A DNA stretch of 64,000 nucleotides from Membranihabitans maritimus (GCF_021729145.1 NZ_JAJSLW010000004.1:248001-312000), one strand, 5' to 3'. Shown: positions 51,463 to 60,594, counted from the first letter of the stretch. Made by a program: numbers and translations. Notes: generated by a model not told the origin, from the sequence alone.

Positions 51463-51469
51463 TTTTCTG

Positions 51470-51543
51470 TAGCGTGAGAGAGACTTGAACTCTCGACCTC
51501 AGGATTATGAATCCTGCGCTCTAACCAGCTGAGCTACCACGCC
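51470..51543 (-). tRNA. tRNA with CAU anticodon (Ile2 or Met)
   Basis: 74-nt cloverleaf on the minus strand. It has GGCGTGG acceptor strand paired to TCACGCT with G-U pairs, the D-arm TAGCTCAGCTGGTTAGAGC, anticodon stem CAGGA/TCCTG around TTCATAA, T-arm GAGTTCAAGTCTC and discriminator A with no encoded CCA. Two different CAU tRNAs occur in the window; one is probably elongator Met and the other Ile2, but which is which cannot be told by eye. Confidence 0.92.
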
Positions 51544-51631
51544 TTTCTAAAGAATTCGCAAATATATATTTACTTTTAAATTATCCAAAAAGTATCTATG
51601 GAAATTTGTACTACTTTCACTTCACATTGAA

Positions 51632-52384
51632 CTATTCTACCACTTCCCCGGTAATACTATGATCTACAAGAATCCGTCCGCAATGCTCGCAAATAATCAA
51701 TTTATTCATCAGGGAGATTTCTAATTGCGTTTGAGGGGGAATTTTATTAAAACATCCTCCACACGAATTTCTTTGAACTGTAACAACTGAAAGGCCATTG
51801 CGATAAGTAGATCTAATTTTATCGTATGCCTTTAATAATCGAGGTTCAATCTTTTCTCTTTGTTTCTCAGAATCTTTATGAAGCTTCTTCTCCTCTTTAT
51901 CTGTCTTGGATATTATTTTTTCCAATTCGCCTTTCTTTGCATCAAGTGCTTCTTTCTTGTCATTTAAACGAGCATTGGTGCCGTCAAGGACCTCTTTTTT
52001 ACTATCTATTTTTGTTTGAGTATCTCTTTTTCGTTTCTCAGACAACTCTATTTCCAACTTCTGAAGTTCGAGTTCTTTTGTAAGTGCTTCGTACTCACGG
52101 TTATTTTTTACATCATCTAACTGAGAATTATACCTTTCAATTAAAGCGTTCGACTCTTTAATATTGGCATCCTGATTACTCATCTCTCCTTCAAGTTCCT
52201 TAACGTTACCTTCTAATCTCTCTATCCTTTTATTCAACCCCTCAATTTCGTCCTCAAGATCCTTTACTTCTTCGGGAAGTTCTCCCTTAAGAATCTCTAT
52301 TTTATCAAGCTCAGAGTCAATTTCCTGGAGATTATATAATTCCGTCAACTTTTCCTCAACTGTTAACTCTTTCTTTTTAGCCAT
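51632..52384 (-). CDS. Coiled-coil protein with C4 zinc ribbon (COG1579/zf-RING_7)
   Basis: A 250-residue protein: a long antiparallel coiled coil (about 15-190) and a C-terminal C4 zinc ribbon, CGGC (about 208-211) and CEHC (about 231-234). This is the COG1579 family, conserved next to Nif3 genes in many bacteria, thought to bind nucleic acids. Here it is 17 bp downstream of the Nif3 gene on the same strand, the expected neighbourhood. Confidence 0.9.
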   Translation of the reverse strand: MAKKKELTVEEKLTELYNLQEIDSELDKIEILKGELPEEVKDLEDEIEGLNKRIERLEGNVKELEGEMSNQDANIKESNALIERYNSQLDDVKNNREYEALTKELELQKLEIELSEKRKRDTQTKIDSKKEVLDGTNARLNDKKEALDAKKGELEKIISKTDKEEKKLHKDSEKQREKIEPRLLKAYDKIRSTYRNGLSVVTVQRNSCGGCFNKIPPQTQLEISLMNKLIICEHCGRILVDHSITGEVVE

Positions 52385-52401
52385 AGGTTTATATAATTAT
52401 T

Positions 52402-53196
52402 TTAAAAATAATAATTCACGGGATTGGTATTCCGTTCCGTACAATGCGCCGCAAAATTACGAAAATTATTGTTAATTAGATCATTAAGCAGTTGAATTGT
52501 ATATTTTTCACTTTCGTAGTGCCCAATATCAATAATAGTTATCTTGTTTTCCGCATCAAAAAACTGATGGTACTTCCAGTCCGAAGTGATGAATACATCC
52601 GCGCCAGCATCAATTGCATCTTGCAATAAAAAACTACCTGACCCTCCGCAGGCAGCTACTGTTCGGATGTTGGAATCAGGCCTAAAATCAGTGAATTTGA
52701 AGACAGATAACTCAAAAGAATTTTTCAAATATTTCAGGAATTCATTGGGGGGCAATTCCCTGACCAATTGACCAATCACTCCCGATCCCAATTGGGGATT
52801 ATCTGCATGAGGCCGGAGGATCTCAATACTTTGCAATCCCAATTTCTGGGCTATTTTGCCATTTACCCCATCATTTAATATATTATCCAGATTTGTATGG
52901 ATAGCATATATAGCGATATCATTTTTTATAGCTTTTAACACAGCTTTTTCTATGTAATTGCGGCCGGTTAGCTTTTTCAAACCTGAAAAAATAATGGGGT
53001 GATGTGCTATTACTAGGTTCAGTCCTTTATCGACCGCTTCCTGGATTATATCAGGAGTAGCGTCAAGGGCACACAAGACACCCGTTACTTCTTTTTCGTC
53101 ATCTCCCACTAATAAACCTGAATTATCATATGATTCCTGCAATTCAAGTGGGGCAATATTCTCCAGAAAACCAGTCACCGTCTTAATTTTTGTCAT
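52402..53196 (-). CDS. Nif3-like dinuclear metal centre protein
   Basis: A 264-residue Nif3/YbgI protein, the short form without the inserted PII-like domain of the 365-residue version. Metal ligands: HHP (IAHHPIIFSG), D (HTNLDN) and the C-terminal GHYESE. The family forms a hexameric toroid and is sometimes annotated as a GTP cyclohydrolase I type 2, although this activity is disputed. Its start overlaps the rfaE2 stop by 4 bp (ATGA). Confidence 0.92.
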   Translation of the reverse strand: MTKIKTVTGFLENIAPLELQESYDNSGLLVGDDEKEVTGVLCALDATPDIIQEAVDKGLNLVIAHHPIIFSGLKKLTGRNYIEKAVLKAIKNDIAIYAIHTNLDNILNDGVNGKIAQKLGLQSIEILRPHADNPQLGSGVIGQLVRELPPNEFLKYLKNSFELSVFKFTDFRPDSNIRTVAACGGSGSFLLQDAIDAGADVFITSDWKYHQFFDAENKITIIDIGHYESEKYTIQLLNDLINNNFRNFAAHCTERNTNPVNYYF

Positions 53197-53672
53197 CTAT
53201 CTTGCAATATTTTATCAATTATCGAAGATGTACTTCTTCCCGGTGTCAATGGGATCGTCATTACCTGGCCTCCGTAACTCTTCACAAATGAATTACCCAC
53301 GATTTCCCCGGGTTTGTAATCTCCTCCCTTCACCAGATAATCCGGTCGTACCTTTTTTATCCAATTTAAAGGAGTATCTTCTTCAAACATCACTACAAAA
53401 TCAACAAATTCAAAAGCAGCTATATGAATCATCCGATCTTCTTCCGGCACTAAAGGTCTTTGCGCACCTTTTAACCGTTTTACCGATTCATCACTATTTA
53501 TACCTACTATCAATTGCCCGCCAATGTTTTTGCAAGCGGATAAATATTCTATATGGCCGCGATGTACGATATCAAAGCAACCATTGGTCCAAATCAATGG
53601 CTGTTTCCGACCTGACAATACATCTTGAAAATTATCAGCATTTAAAAACTTTTTATTCGGGAATTTCAGCAT
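53193..53672 (-). CDS. rfaE2: D-glycero-beta-D-manno-heptose 1-phosphate adenylyltransferase
   Basis: A 159-residue stand-alone adenylyltransferase domain (HldE C-terminal half, RfaE2). The nucleotidyltransferase motif is GCFDIVHRGHIEYL (HxGH) and the second motif is GRSTSSIIDKI. It makes ADP-heptose from heptose 1-phosphate and ATP for lipopolysaccharide core. The kinase partner is not in the window. Its start overlaps the end of the flippase-like gene by 20 bp, and its stop overlaps Nif3 by 4 bp, so it is firmly inside one transcript. Confidence 0.94.
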   Translation of the reverse strand: MLKFPNKKFLNADNFQDVLSGRKQPLIWTNGCFDIVHRGHIEYLSACKNIGGQLIVGINSDESVKRLKGAQRPLVPEEDRMIHIAAFEFVDFVVMFEEDTPLNWIKKVRPDYLVKGGDYKPGEIVGNSFVKSYGGQVMTIPLTPGRSTSSIIDKILQDR

Positions 53673-54714
53673 TAACTGATTTATAGTTTTTGTTATATAA
53701 TGGCAGGATAATAAGTGACAATAACCCCATCAATAAATTTACTAAAATATTAATCGCTATAAAAATTATCATAGCAAATGAAAAGGCATCAGGTCCTGAA
53801 ATTCCATAGATACTTAATCCGGCTATTACCATCGCATGATAAGTACCAATACCACCTGGCGCCGGTAAGATCATGCCTAATCCACCAAAAATAAATACCA
53901 ACAACCCTGCGACCGGACCCAATTCCGAAGTTGCTTCGAAACTATAAAAGGGAAGGAAGGTCATCAAATAATACATAACCCAAATATTGATGCTGTGAAA
54001 TATCAATCCTCCAAGGTTTTTGACCTTTCTTATACTAAGAATACCAGCAACAAACTGACGAATTTTTTCTACAACTTTCTTTACAATATTGTGCTCCTTG
54101 AATTTAATAAATAGTAACCCAACAACAATACATAACAAAATCAGACCAGCGGACATACCCAGGAAAAAGGATGTAGATATTGATGGCATCGATGCATTCT
54201 CATTTATATATCCTATGATTTGTCCTGAAGCTAAAACTAATCCCAACCCAAAAGCTATTCCAAAACATAATAAATCAAGTAGGCGATCCGTCACCACTGT
54301 TCCCATAACTTTTGCAGAATCGATTTTCTCGTATCTTGAAATTACACCCGCTCTTACAAACTCTCCCAGGCGGGGAATTGCCAAGTTCGCAAGATAACCA
54401 ATCATAGTAGCAAAAAAAGCATTGCCGGTCCTTACGTTTTCACTATCAGAATTAATCAACAACTTCCATCGAATAGCCCTGGAAACATTACTAAGTAGAT
54501 ACGTAATAATTGTAAGGATTATCCAAATAATATCAGCTGACTTTATATCTGATATTATCTTTGATATTAAATTACAATCTTCTCTTGCATTTCCCTGACC
54601 CGTGCAATAGGAAATATACTGAGCTGATTGTTCTTTATATACAAAATACAAAATCGCAGAGCCTATAGAAAGGAAAACAATAAGCCTTATTATATTACCT
54701 AAATTTTTATTCAA
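53653..54714 (-). CDS. Flippase-like membrane protein (UPF0104 / LPG synthase TM domain)
   Basis: A 353-residue integral membrane protein with about 8 helices. Family markers include SRAIRWKLLI after helix 2, PRLGEFVRAGVISRYE, and GGLGMILPAPGGIGTYHAM. It corresponds to the transmembrane flippase domain of lysylphosphatidylglycerol synthases without the synthase part. The lipid carried is unknown. It is 6 bp downstream of panD in the same run. Confidence 0.88.
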   Translation of the reverse strand: MNKNLGNIIRLIVFLSIGSAILYFVYKEQSAQYISYCTGQGNAREDCNLISKIISDIKSADIIWIILTIITYLLSNVSRAIRWKLLINSDSENVRTGNAFFATMIGYLANLAIPRLGEFVRAGVISRYEKIDSAKVMGTVVTDRLLDLLCFGIAFGLGLVLASGQIIGYINENASMPSISTSFFLGMSAGLILLCIVVGLLFIKFKEHNIVKKVVEKIRQFVAGILSIRKVKNLGGLIFHSINIWVMYYLMTFLPFYSFEATSELGPVAGLLVFIFGGLGMILPAPGGIGTYHAMVIAGLSIYGISGPDAFSFAMIIFIAINILVNLLMGLLSLIILPLYNKNYKSVNAEIPE

Positions 54715-54720
54715 CTTCTA

Positions 54721-55068
54721 CTAGTCTATTGAATTGCCAATTTGTGGATAAATGGTAGTAGGGATAAATTCTTTGGCTTCCTCGGGAGTCATTAAAGCAT
54801 ATGAAATAATAATTACAACATCGCCTACTTCTACTTTGCGTGCAGCTGCACCATTAAGGCAAATAACTCCGGAACCGCGTTCACCGGGAATAACATAGGT
54901 TTCCAATCGCTCCCCATTGTTATTATTCACAATCTGAACCCTTTCCCCCTCCTGTATTTTGGCAGCCTCCATCAAATCTTCGTCGATGGTTATGCTACCA
55001 ACATAATTCAAATTGGCTTCGGTTACAGTAGCCCTATGAATTTTTGACTTAAATCTCTGAATCAGCAT
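54721..55068 (-). CDS. panD: Aspartate 1-decarboxylase proenzyme
   Basis: A 115-residue pyruvoyl-dependent decarboxylase that makes beta-alanine for pantothenate. The self-processing site is G24-S25 in YVGSITID. K9 ([12 protein letters not shown]) and the [15 protein letters not shown] segment are conserved. Slightly shorter than the 126 residues of E. coli. It lies downstream of panC on the same strand but with a 436-bp gap. Confidence 0.96.
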   Translation of the reverse strand: MLIQRFKSKIHRATVTEANLNYVGSITIDEDLMEAAKIQEGERVQIVNNNNGERLETYVIPGERGSGVICLNGAAARKVEVGDVVIIISYALMTPEEAKEFIPTTIYPQIGNSID

Positions 55069-55504
55069 AACATCGCAAATTTATAAATATTATCGTTTTT
55101 TGCTTTGAAAATCAATTTCTTTTATGTGGATATTAAAAAAACCACGTATAGAGTCTTTCGGCAACTTTATCTCTTTTTACTTTTTTCTTAAATTTCCACC
55201 AATAATAGGGTTTTAATAGTGCCCGGCAAAAGAATTTTCATTCTATCCAACCACAAAACTCTTTAGACTCGATGCCGAGGTACACCTAAACATGAAAATT
55301 ATTTCACCCAATTTTCATTCATTATTACAATTGAAGGCCTAAATTGTTTCAAGTTCACGTAGTCCATTTTTTTTAAAAATTTTTTATTTAGACACCATGT
55401 TAAAATTTTATTCTAAAATAAAAAATGATTAGTCCAAAGAACCAAATAATCCAATGCGAAAAGATAATAAGCGGTCAAAAATTAATCTATAGACAAAGAG
55501 GAAC
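55069..55504. other. Gap between panC and panD
   Basis: 436 bp, AT-rich with several A/T runs. No RNA gene, repeat or coding frame recognised. It probably holds a separate promoter for panD and the downstream run. Confidence 0.45.
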
Positions 55505-56362
55505 CTAATGCGATGAAAGCTCCCCGGACATTATCATATTATCAATAAGCCTTACGTCTCCTGCCCAGGCAGCAATAACAGCAATGATATTATTCACTTT
55601 CCCCTTTCTATTTATAACTTCAAAGGTATCAGCGTCTAAAAATTCAAAGTATTCCAATTGAAAATCCGAACTCCTAAAGACAGACTGGACATACGACCTA
55701 AGATAATCTATTTCGGATTTTTGAAAATAATCCCTGCAATGGACTAAAGACCTATATAAAATATCAGAATTTCTCAAAAATGCTTCACCTATTCGGCGGT
55801 TTCTACTACTTTTTGCCAATCCATTTTCCTCTCTGATTATAGGACACGGAATTATGTTTGTGGAAATGTGTAGTTGTTCAATCATAGTACGAAGTACTAC
55901 GAACTGCTGCAGATCCTTTTGCCCCATATAAAGATCGTGAGGTTTGACAATTTTCAACAACCGGGCAACTACTTGCATAACTCCTTTAAAGTGTCCCGGA
56001 CGGAACTCAGCTTCAAGTGTGCGGTCCAAATGCCCCAGGTTTATTTCCGGAACAGGTGCTTCTCCCGTTTTGTAGATTTCATTCTCATCGGGACAGAAGA
56101 GCAAATCACAATGGCTATTTTTTAAAAATTCAATATCTGCAGCCAGCGTTCTCGGATATTTTTCCAGATCTGCCGGATCATTAAATTGAGTGGGATTGAC
56201 GAAGATGCTAACGACCGTATAATTATCCTGGTTTGCAGCCATCTCAATAAGAGATCTATGACCTTCATGTAATGCGCCCATAGTAGGGACAAAACCTATT
56301 TTTTTCTCCTTAATTTTAGCCAGGTGATCCTTCACTCCTTGTTCCGTCCTTAAAAAATGCAT
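55505..56362 (-). CDS. panC: Pantothenate synthetase
   Basis: A 285-residue ATP-dependent ligase joining pantoate and beta-alanine. Motifs: PTMGALHEGHRSL (HIGH-like), VSIFVNPTQF, GQKDLQQFVVLR and SSRNRRI (KMSKS-like). The length is normal. It works with panD encoded just downstream to make pantothenate, the coenzyme A precursor. Separated by 6 bp from the upstream GH113-like gene on the same strand. Confidence 0.96.
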   Translation of the reverse strand: MHFLRTEQGVKDHLAKIKEKKIGFVPTMGALHEGHRSLIEMAANQDNYTVVSIFVNPTQFNDPADLEKYPRTLAADIEFLKNSHCDLLFCPDENEIYKTGEAPVPEINLGHLDRTLEAEFRPGHFKGVMQVVARLLKIVKPHDLYMGQKDLQQFVVLRTMIEQLHISTNIIPCPIIREENGLAKSSRNRRIGEAFLRNSDILYRSLVHCRDYFQKSEIDYLRSYVQSVFRSSDFQLEYFEFLDADTFEVINRKGKVNNIIAVIAAWAGDVRLIDNMIMSGELSSH

Positions 56363-56368
56363 ACATAG

Positions 56369-57403
56369 TTATTTTAAAAACCAATTATTAAGTGTGCTTT
56401 CAGCTACTTTTCCCTGTGGAGTATAGTCCTTTTCCCTGTTCCTAATTCTATATTCAAAGGGATACCATTTCCACAAAAACCCTCCGTACCACCAATCTTC
56501 CTGATAGAAAGTAAAAAACAAAGCATCTATAGCCACACTTTGTGCCTCTTCACTTGGTTCCAGTTCGTGTAACATTTTTTCCCTATCCCACGTATTATGT
56601 GTATTAAATTCAGTGCTTAAATATCCATATTCGGTAAAGACCACAGGTTTATCGACCTTTTCCTGCACACGGCTTATCCTCTCTTTTACAGGTTCCCACG
56701 CTTTCAATAGATCACTAAATTCAGGTCTCTTTGCATCTACCAGGGGGAAATACGCATTAATACCTATAAAGTCAAGATACTCCCAAAACGGCACCATTTC
56801 AAATTCATCCCAATTTGAACCGTAGGTCAAACTTCCATCGTAAGATGATCTAACGGCATCTATCAATTCCTTCCAAAACTGGGCGCGGGTCACTACAAAA
56901 GTTTTGAATTCATTGCCAATACAAAACATCTCCACATTCATGGAATCTGCAAGATTTGCCATTTCTAAAATATAATGGCGATATTCTCGCTCCCATTGGC
57001 TCCATTCTTCGCTTGTTTCAAAGGTCATATCTCCCGTCCAGGTTCCCCGTAACCAAAGATGTGGCTTAAGCAAAACTTTCATGCCCGACTGATGCGCCAA
57101 TTCTATGGATTCAATGATTCCTTCCTTTGTCTCTCCCCACCATTGTTTACCCTCACCATAATATATCTTAGTAGAATGTTGGGGTGAAAATGCATAAGGG
57201 ACAACAGCTACCCATTCCGAATTAATCGCTTTCAGTGGATGCATTGGATCCGTCGAAAACTCATCCGGCGGTGCTACCAAAGTAATTCCCTTAATCCACT
57301 CAGAGTTTCTTTTTTCAACATATTTACTTGATTTTGGAGTAAAATGACAGCTTAAAATCAAAAAGAAGCAAATTATAGAATATAAAAAACCTTTCAATCT
57401 CAA
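56369..57403 (-). CDS. GH113-like glycoside hydrolase lipoprotein
   Basis: A 344-residue lipoprotein (signal ending LILSC) with a TIM-barrel glycosidase domain. Candidate acid/base Glu is in FCIGNEFKT (about residue 158) and nucleophile Glu in VVFTEYGYLS (about 253). WLRGTW and the WYGGFLWKWYPFEY end are typical of GH113 beta-1,4-mannanases and relatives. Probably anchored in the outer membrane or periplasm. It is placed before panC, an association I have no functional explanation for. Confidence 0.82.
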   Translation of the reverse strand: MRLKGFLYSIICFFLILSCHFTPKSSKYVEKRNSEWIKGITLVAPPDEFSTDPMHPLKAINSEWVAVVPYAFSPQHSTKIYYGEGKQWWGETKEGIIESIELAHQSGMKVLLKPHLWLRGTWTGDMTFETSEEWSQWEREYRHYILEMANLADSMNVEMFCIGNEFKTFVVTRAQFWKELIDAVRSSYDGSLTYGSNWDEFEMVPFWEYLDFIGINAYFPLVDAKRPEFSDLLKAWEPVKERISRVQEKVDKPVVFTEYGYLSTEFNTHNTWDREKMLHELEPSEEAQSVAIDALFFTFYQEDWWYGGFLWKWYPFEYRIRNREKDYTPQGKVAESTLNNWFLK

Positions 57404-57568
57404 TATTTTTACACTAATAATAGCTTATTTATTACAAAAAAACTAATTTTGACTTTAATACCAGATTCAATATTATAAAATTGATAAAAAATTCAACACT
57501 TCATTATCAATATGATATTTTTATTATTTTTTTTATTAAAAATTTGTATAAATAGATCAACTTTGTTG
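57404..57568. other. Divergent promoter region
   Basis: Very AT-rich gap upstream of the GH113-like gene (leftward) and the tRNA-like RNA gene (rightward). Nothing else recognised. Confidence 0.4.
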
Positions 57569-57577
57569 TATATTTGC
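57569..57577 (+). promoter_or_regulatory. -7 box TATATTTGC of the tRNA-like RNA
   Basis: TAnnTTTG match about 35 bp before the RNA's presumed 5' acceptor strand. A TTTG at 57543 could be the -33 element (22-bp spacer). Confidence 0.55.
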
Positions 57578-57610
57578 TAATGCAATCAAAAAGATGGTTG
57601 TTTAAAATAT

Positions 57611-57796
57611 TGTGAGGTGACGAAATAGGCAGCCGTGCCCTCTTGTCTCGGGGGTGGAGAACAAGGGATAAACCAGATATAATGGCTTCTCTTTGTCTGT
57701 CTCAGATGGACATAGAATGAAGTCTGGGGTTGACCACTTAAAATTGTATCTTGGCTAACCGCTCTGTGCAGGTTCGAATCCTGCTCTCACAGCCAT
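57611..57796 (+). ncRNA. tRNA-like structured RNA with a long internal domain
   Basis: 5' TGTGAGG (57611-57617) pairs with 3' TCTCACA (57786-57792), followed by G and an encoded CCA. A three-pair D-stem (ACG/CGT) encloses AAATAGGCAGC, a tRNA-Leu-like D-loop. The T-arm GCAGG-TTCGAAT-CCTGC is perfect. Between them, instead of an anticodon and variable arm of normal size, about 130 nt form further hairpins: CCCT...AGGG at 57638-57668, and GGCTTC...GAAGTC near 57684-57724. The region where an anticodon would be reads CCCTC-TTGTCTC-GGGGG. It has its own promoter-like box and terminator. Not a normal tRNA or any RNA I know. Confidence 0.6.
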
Positions 57797-57802
57797 AAAA
57801 CA

Positions 57803-57840
57803 AAAACCTGATTGGGGTTACTTTCCAATCAGGTTTTTTT
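57803..57840 (+). terminator. Terminator of the tRNA-like RNA
   Basis: 11-bp perfect stem (57805-57815 with 57825-57835) and a run of seven Ts, starting 9 bp after the CCA end. Confidence 0.88.
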
Positions 57841-58140
57841 ATTTCTACCCATTGTCCAATCAAATAATCTAAAATGACCCATTTGACAATGGATGAAATT
57901 ATCAAATAAAGTCTGTATTCGAAGTTTACTACAGTACACCGGAAAAGAATCCATGCGTAATTGACCACAGGGCACTTATCACATTATAAAACCTACCCAC
58001 AGGAATACTCCCAATAACCAATTGAATTTAAACCTCCAACCGGAGAATAAAAAACTTCAATTACACCGAGAAATGAAAGTATTTTGGCACAATGATTCCA
58101 AATAACTATCTTTTGACCTGAGCATTAATCATCAATACTA

Positions 58141-59238
58141 ATGAGAGGATTTTACGTAGCAGCAACCAATCAACACGTAGGCAAAACAACTTCAACTCTG
58201 GGTTTAGCAGCCATATTCAGGGCGATGGATGTCAACGTAGGCTATTGCAAACCGGTAGGTCAACATTTCCTGGATCTGGACGACCTGCGAGTAGATAAGG
58301 ACACTCTCCTTTTTGCAGATTTACTCGGGTTTAATCTGGAACCAGACTACCATTCTCCAGTCATACTGGGCAGTGGAGCCACTGCTTCCTACCTGGATAA
58401 TCCAGAAAAATATAGATTTAAGGAGCATGTATACAATGCCGCCAAAAACCTGCAGGAAGAACACGATATCGTCATCTATGAAGGAACTGGTCATCCTGGA
58501 GTAGGCAGTATTGTAAACCTGTCAAATGCTGATGTGGCTAAAATGCTCGACCTCGGTGTAGTAATGATAGTAGAAGGTGGTATTGGTCGCACCATTGACA
58601 GGCTAAATATGAGTGTTGCCCTTTTTAGAGAACAAAATGTACCTATTATTGGCGTTATAGTAAATAAAGTCCTTCCGGAAAAAATCGATAAAATCCGGTA
58701 TTACACCTCTAAAAAATTAGAAGAAATGAACCTACCGGTCCTCGGCTACCTTCCGTATGACAAAACCATGGCTTTTCCTATTATCAAGAGCGTCGTAGAT
58801 TCTATTGGAGGAAAAGTAACATACAATGAGGAAAATGTCTACAATAAAGTAGAAGATATTATTTCTGGATCGGTAATGGAAATGAGTAAACTCAGGGACC
58901 AACAGAATCAATTACTGGTAGTTTCTGCCGATAAGGTAGATGAAGTATTATACAAATTCGAGGAATGGTCCCTTGCAAACCCCACTGTCAATTGCCCGCT
59001 TTCCGGAGTGGTAGCCACAGGAGAGGGTTCACTTACCCAGAAAGGGAAAAGATACATACTGGAAAATAAAATACCTTTGATCCGAACAGAACTCGATACG
59101 TTGGGCACTGTTTTAAAAATATCAAAAATTGAAGTAAAAATTAATCTTAGAACCCCCTGGAAAATTAAACGGGCTATTGAACTAATAAAAGAAAATATCG
59201 ACCTAGAATTATTAAAAATAAATCTTAATATTTTCTAA
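58141..59238 (+). CDS. Phosphotransacetylase-like P-loop/DRTGG protein (BioD-like N-terminus)
   Basis: A 365-residue protein of the COG0857 type. Residues 1-225 are a dethiobiotin-synthetase-like P-loop NTPase: Walker A ATNQHVGKTT at 8-17, KPVGQ, EGTGHPGVGS and VEGGIGRTID. Residues about 230-350 contain a DRTGG-like domain (LLVVSADKVDEVL, PLSGVVATGEGSLT). The catalytic phosphotransacetylase domain found after these in the long Pta enzymes is missing, so it may be a regulatory or stand-alone homologue. Single gene downstream of the tRNA-like RNA. Confidence 0.82.
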   Translation: MRGFYVAATNQHVGKTTSTLGLAAIFRAMDVNVGYCKPVGQHFLDLDDLRVDKDTLLFADLLGFNLEPDYHSPVILGSGATASYLDNPEKYRFKEHVYNAAKNLQEEHDIVIYEGTGHPGVGSIVNLSNADVAKMLDLGVVMIVEGGIGRTIDRLNMSVALFREQNVPIIGVIVNKVLPEKIDKIRYYTSKKLEEMNLPVLGYLPYDKTMAFPIIKSVVDSIGGKVTYNEENVYNKVEDIISGSVMEMSKLRDQQNQLLVVSADKVDEVLYKFEEWSLANPTVNCPLSGVVATGEGSLTQKGKRYILENKIPLIRTELDTLGTVLKISKIEVKINLRTPWKIKRAIELIKENIDLELLKINLNIF

Positions 59239-59299
59239 AAAAAACAGAAAATACAATGAATTGTCCTGAATATGTGTTATATTACCGTATAATTATTAA

Positions 59300-59396
59300 G
59301 ATGCAGCCCTTAATTTCATCTTCACATAATTGATCTTTTCACAATCAGAGAGTTAGTAAAATCCTATTAAATCAACATCGAGGGCTGCATTTTTTC
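59300..59396 (+). repeat. 97-bp hairpin-bounded repeat, copy 1 (possible small RNA)
   Basis: Starts GATGCAGCCCT and ends AGGGCTGCAT followed by six Ts; the ends pair as a 10-bp stem around about 70 nt. Almost identical to 59712-59808. The end stem plus T run would also act as a terminator. Confidence 0.8.
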
Positions 59397-59482
59397 TCAA
59401 CACAGCTTTTTCACACTTACTTCGTAATATTGTTTGATGAATTTTTCAGGTTCAAAAAATCCTTTGCTTTCCGGGAAGTAAA

Positions 59483-59572
59483 AAAATGCCCTTAAATTCA
59501 TTTTCACAAAATTGCTCTTTTCACAGTTTAACAGAAGTGTAGTAAATCATCAAAAAAGTTAATCACATCGAA
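59483..59572 (+). repeat. Degenerate middle copy of the repeat
   Basis: Shares ATGCCCTTAAATTCAT, TTTTCACAAAATTG, CTCTTTTCACA and ACATCGA with the other two copies but has lost the terminal stem. Confidence 0.65.
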
Positions 59573-59711
59573 ATCTTCAGTCTGAAAACGCCTCGAAAAT
59601 ATGATTCGCTGCTTTAATCTTAAAAAAAATCTTAATTTTTTCTAAATTCTCTTAAAATTCGCGTAAAACAAGGTTTTTTCGTAAGATATTCCCTATATTT
59701 ATTTCCAGTTA

Positions 59712-59808
59712 GATGCAGCCCTTATGTTCATCTTCACATAATTGATCTTTTCACAATCAGAGAGTTAGTAAAATCCTATTAAATCAACATCGAGGGCTGC
59801 ACTTTTTC
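59712..59808 (+). repeat. 97-bp hairpin-bounded repeat, copy 3
   Basis: Same ends (GATGCAGCCCT, AGGGCTGCA) and nearly the same interior as copy 1, 412 bp away. A five-T run follows. Upstream TATATTTA could be a weak -7 box. Confidence 0.8.
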
Positions 59809-59845
59809 CATTTCCCTTATTGATTTTCCATTTAAAATACATTGA

Positions 59846-60325
59846 TTAATTTCTATAGAGTTCCACACCACTGGCTAAAAAGACATAATCTATTCTGGGC
59901 TTATCAATCATTTCAATTTCATTTTCTGGCAACCCGGCATCAATAGCATAATGCTTTAGGTCCTCCACCGAGGTGAGTTCTTTGTAAACCTTTCCCTCAA
60001 TTACCACTTTCTCCCCACTTATATCCTTTGGAACGAAAAAACCATAGTCTTTAAATCGAACAGTAATTTGGCTACCGCCTGTAATATTTGCGTTCAATGT
60101 CATCCAACACCCCTTCATTTGACACACTTCATTTACAATTCCGGATACCCTGGCCTCGATAGTATCGGATTTCTCCAATCTCTTCTCCACCTGTGCAAAA
60201 CTCATTCTTGTTGTTCCGTGTAAACCATCGCCAAAAACTTCCTTATTTCCATCTTTATTTTCACCAACCTTTGGATGGCATCCCATCATCATAATAATTC
60301 CAACCATACCCATTATCCATTTCAT
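59846..60325 (-). CDS. DUF4920 domain lipoprotein
   Basis: A 159-residue lipoprotein, started at the ATG at 60325 (MKWIMGMVGIIMMMGC) because it gives a proper lipobox; the frame runs 36 codons further upstream without export features. The DUF4920 domain has the conserved VCQMKGCWM segment (two Cys, two Met, a possible metal or redox site) and RFKDYGFFVPKD. The function of the family is unknown; it resembles OB-fold small-ligand or copper-related periplasmic proteins. Single gene. Confidence 0.82.
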   Translation of the reverse strand: MKWIMGMVGIIMMMGCHPKVGENKDGNKEVFGDGLHGTTRMSFAQVEKRLEKSDTIEARVSGIVNEVCQMKGCWMTLNANITGGSQITVRFKDYGFFVPKDISGEKVVIEGKVYKELTSVEDLKHYAIDAGLPENEIEMIDKPRIDYVFLASGVELYRN

Positions 60326-60594
60326 AAATCTTATTTTTCCAATAAAAATACTAAAAATATAAGTTCCTGAACACTGGTATTTTCCAGGTTTTTCAAGAAC
60401 CAAACTGCTTTGGTGATTAAAAGATCTGTTCAAATAATATTTTATTCCATATTCAAGTCACCTTTTAACATTGCACTAATACTATAGCACATCCCCACCA
60501 TGTTATATATAGCAACTCAGCCTTTGGTTATATTTTTTTGACACGAACACACCCTCAAACTATGGAATGACATTGACTTTAATCAAATTAAACT

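Noticed and set aside
57611-57796. tmRNA (ssrA) as the identity of the tRNA-like RNA
   Set aside because: The length is about half that of known tmRNAs, a normal D-stem is present, and no Ala-rich tag frame ending in stop was found. Kept as an open question only.
57738-57968. 76-codon minus-strand frame with SRIRTCTE-like sequence
   Set aside because: That peptide is the usual antisense reading of a tRNA T-arm. It overlaps the tRNA-like RNA and its terminator.
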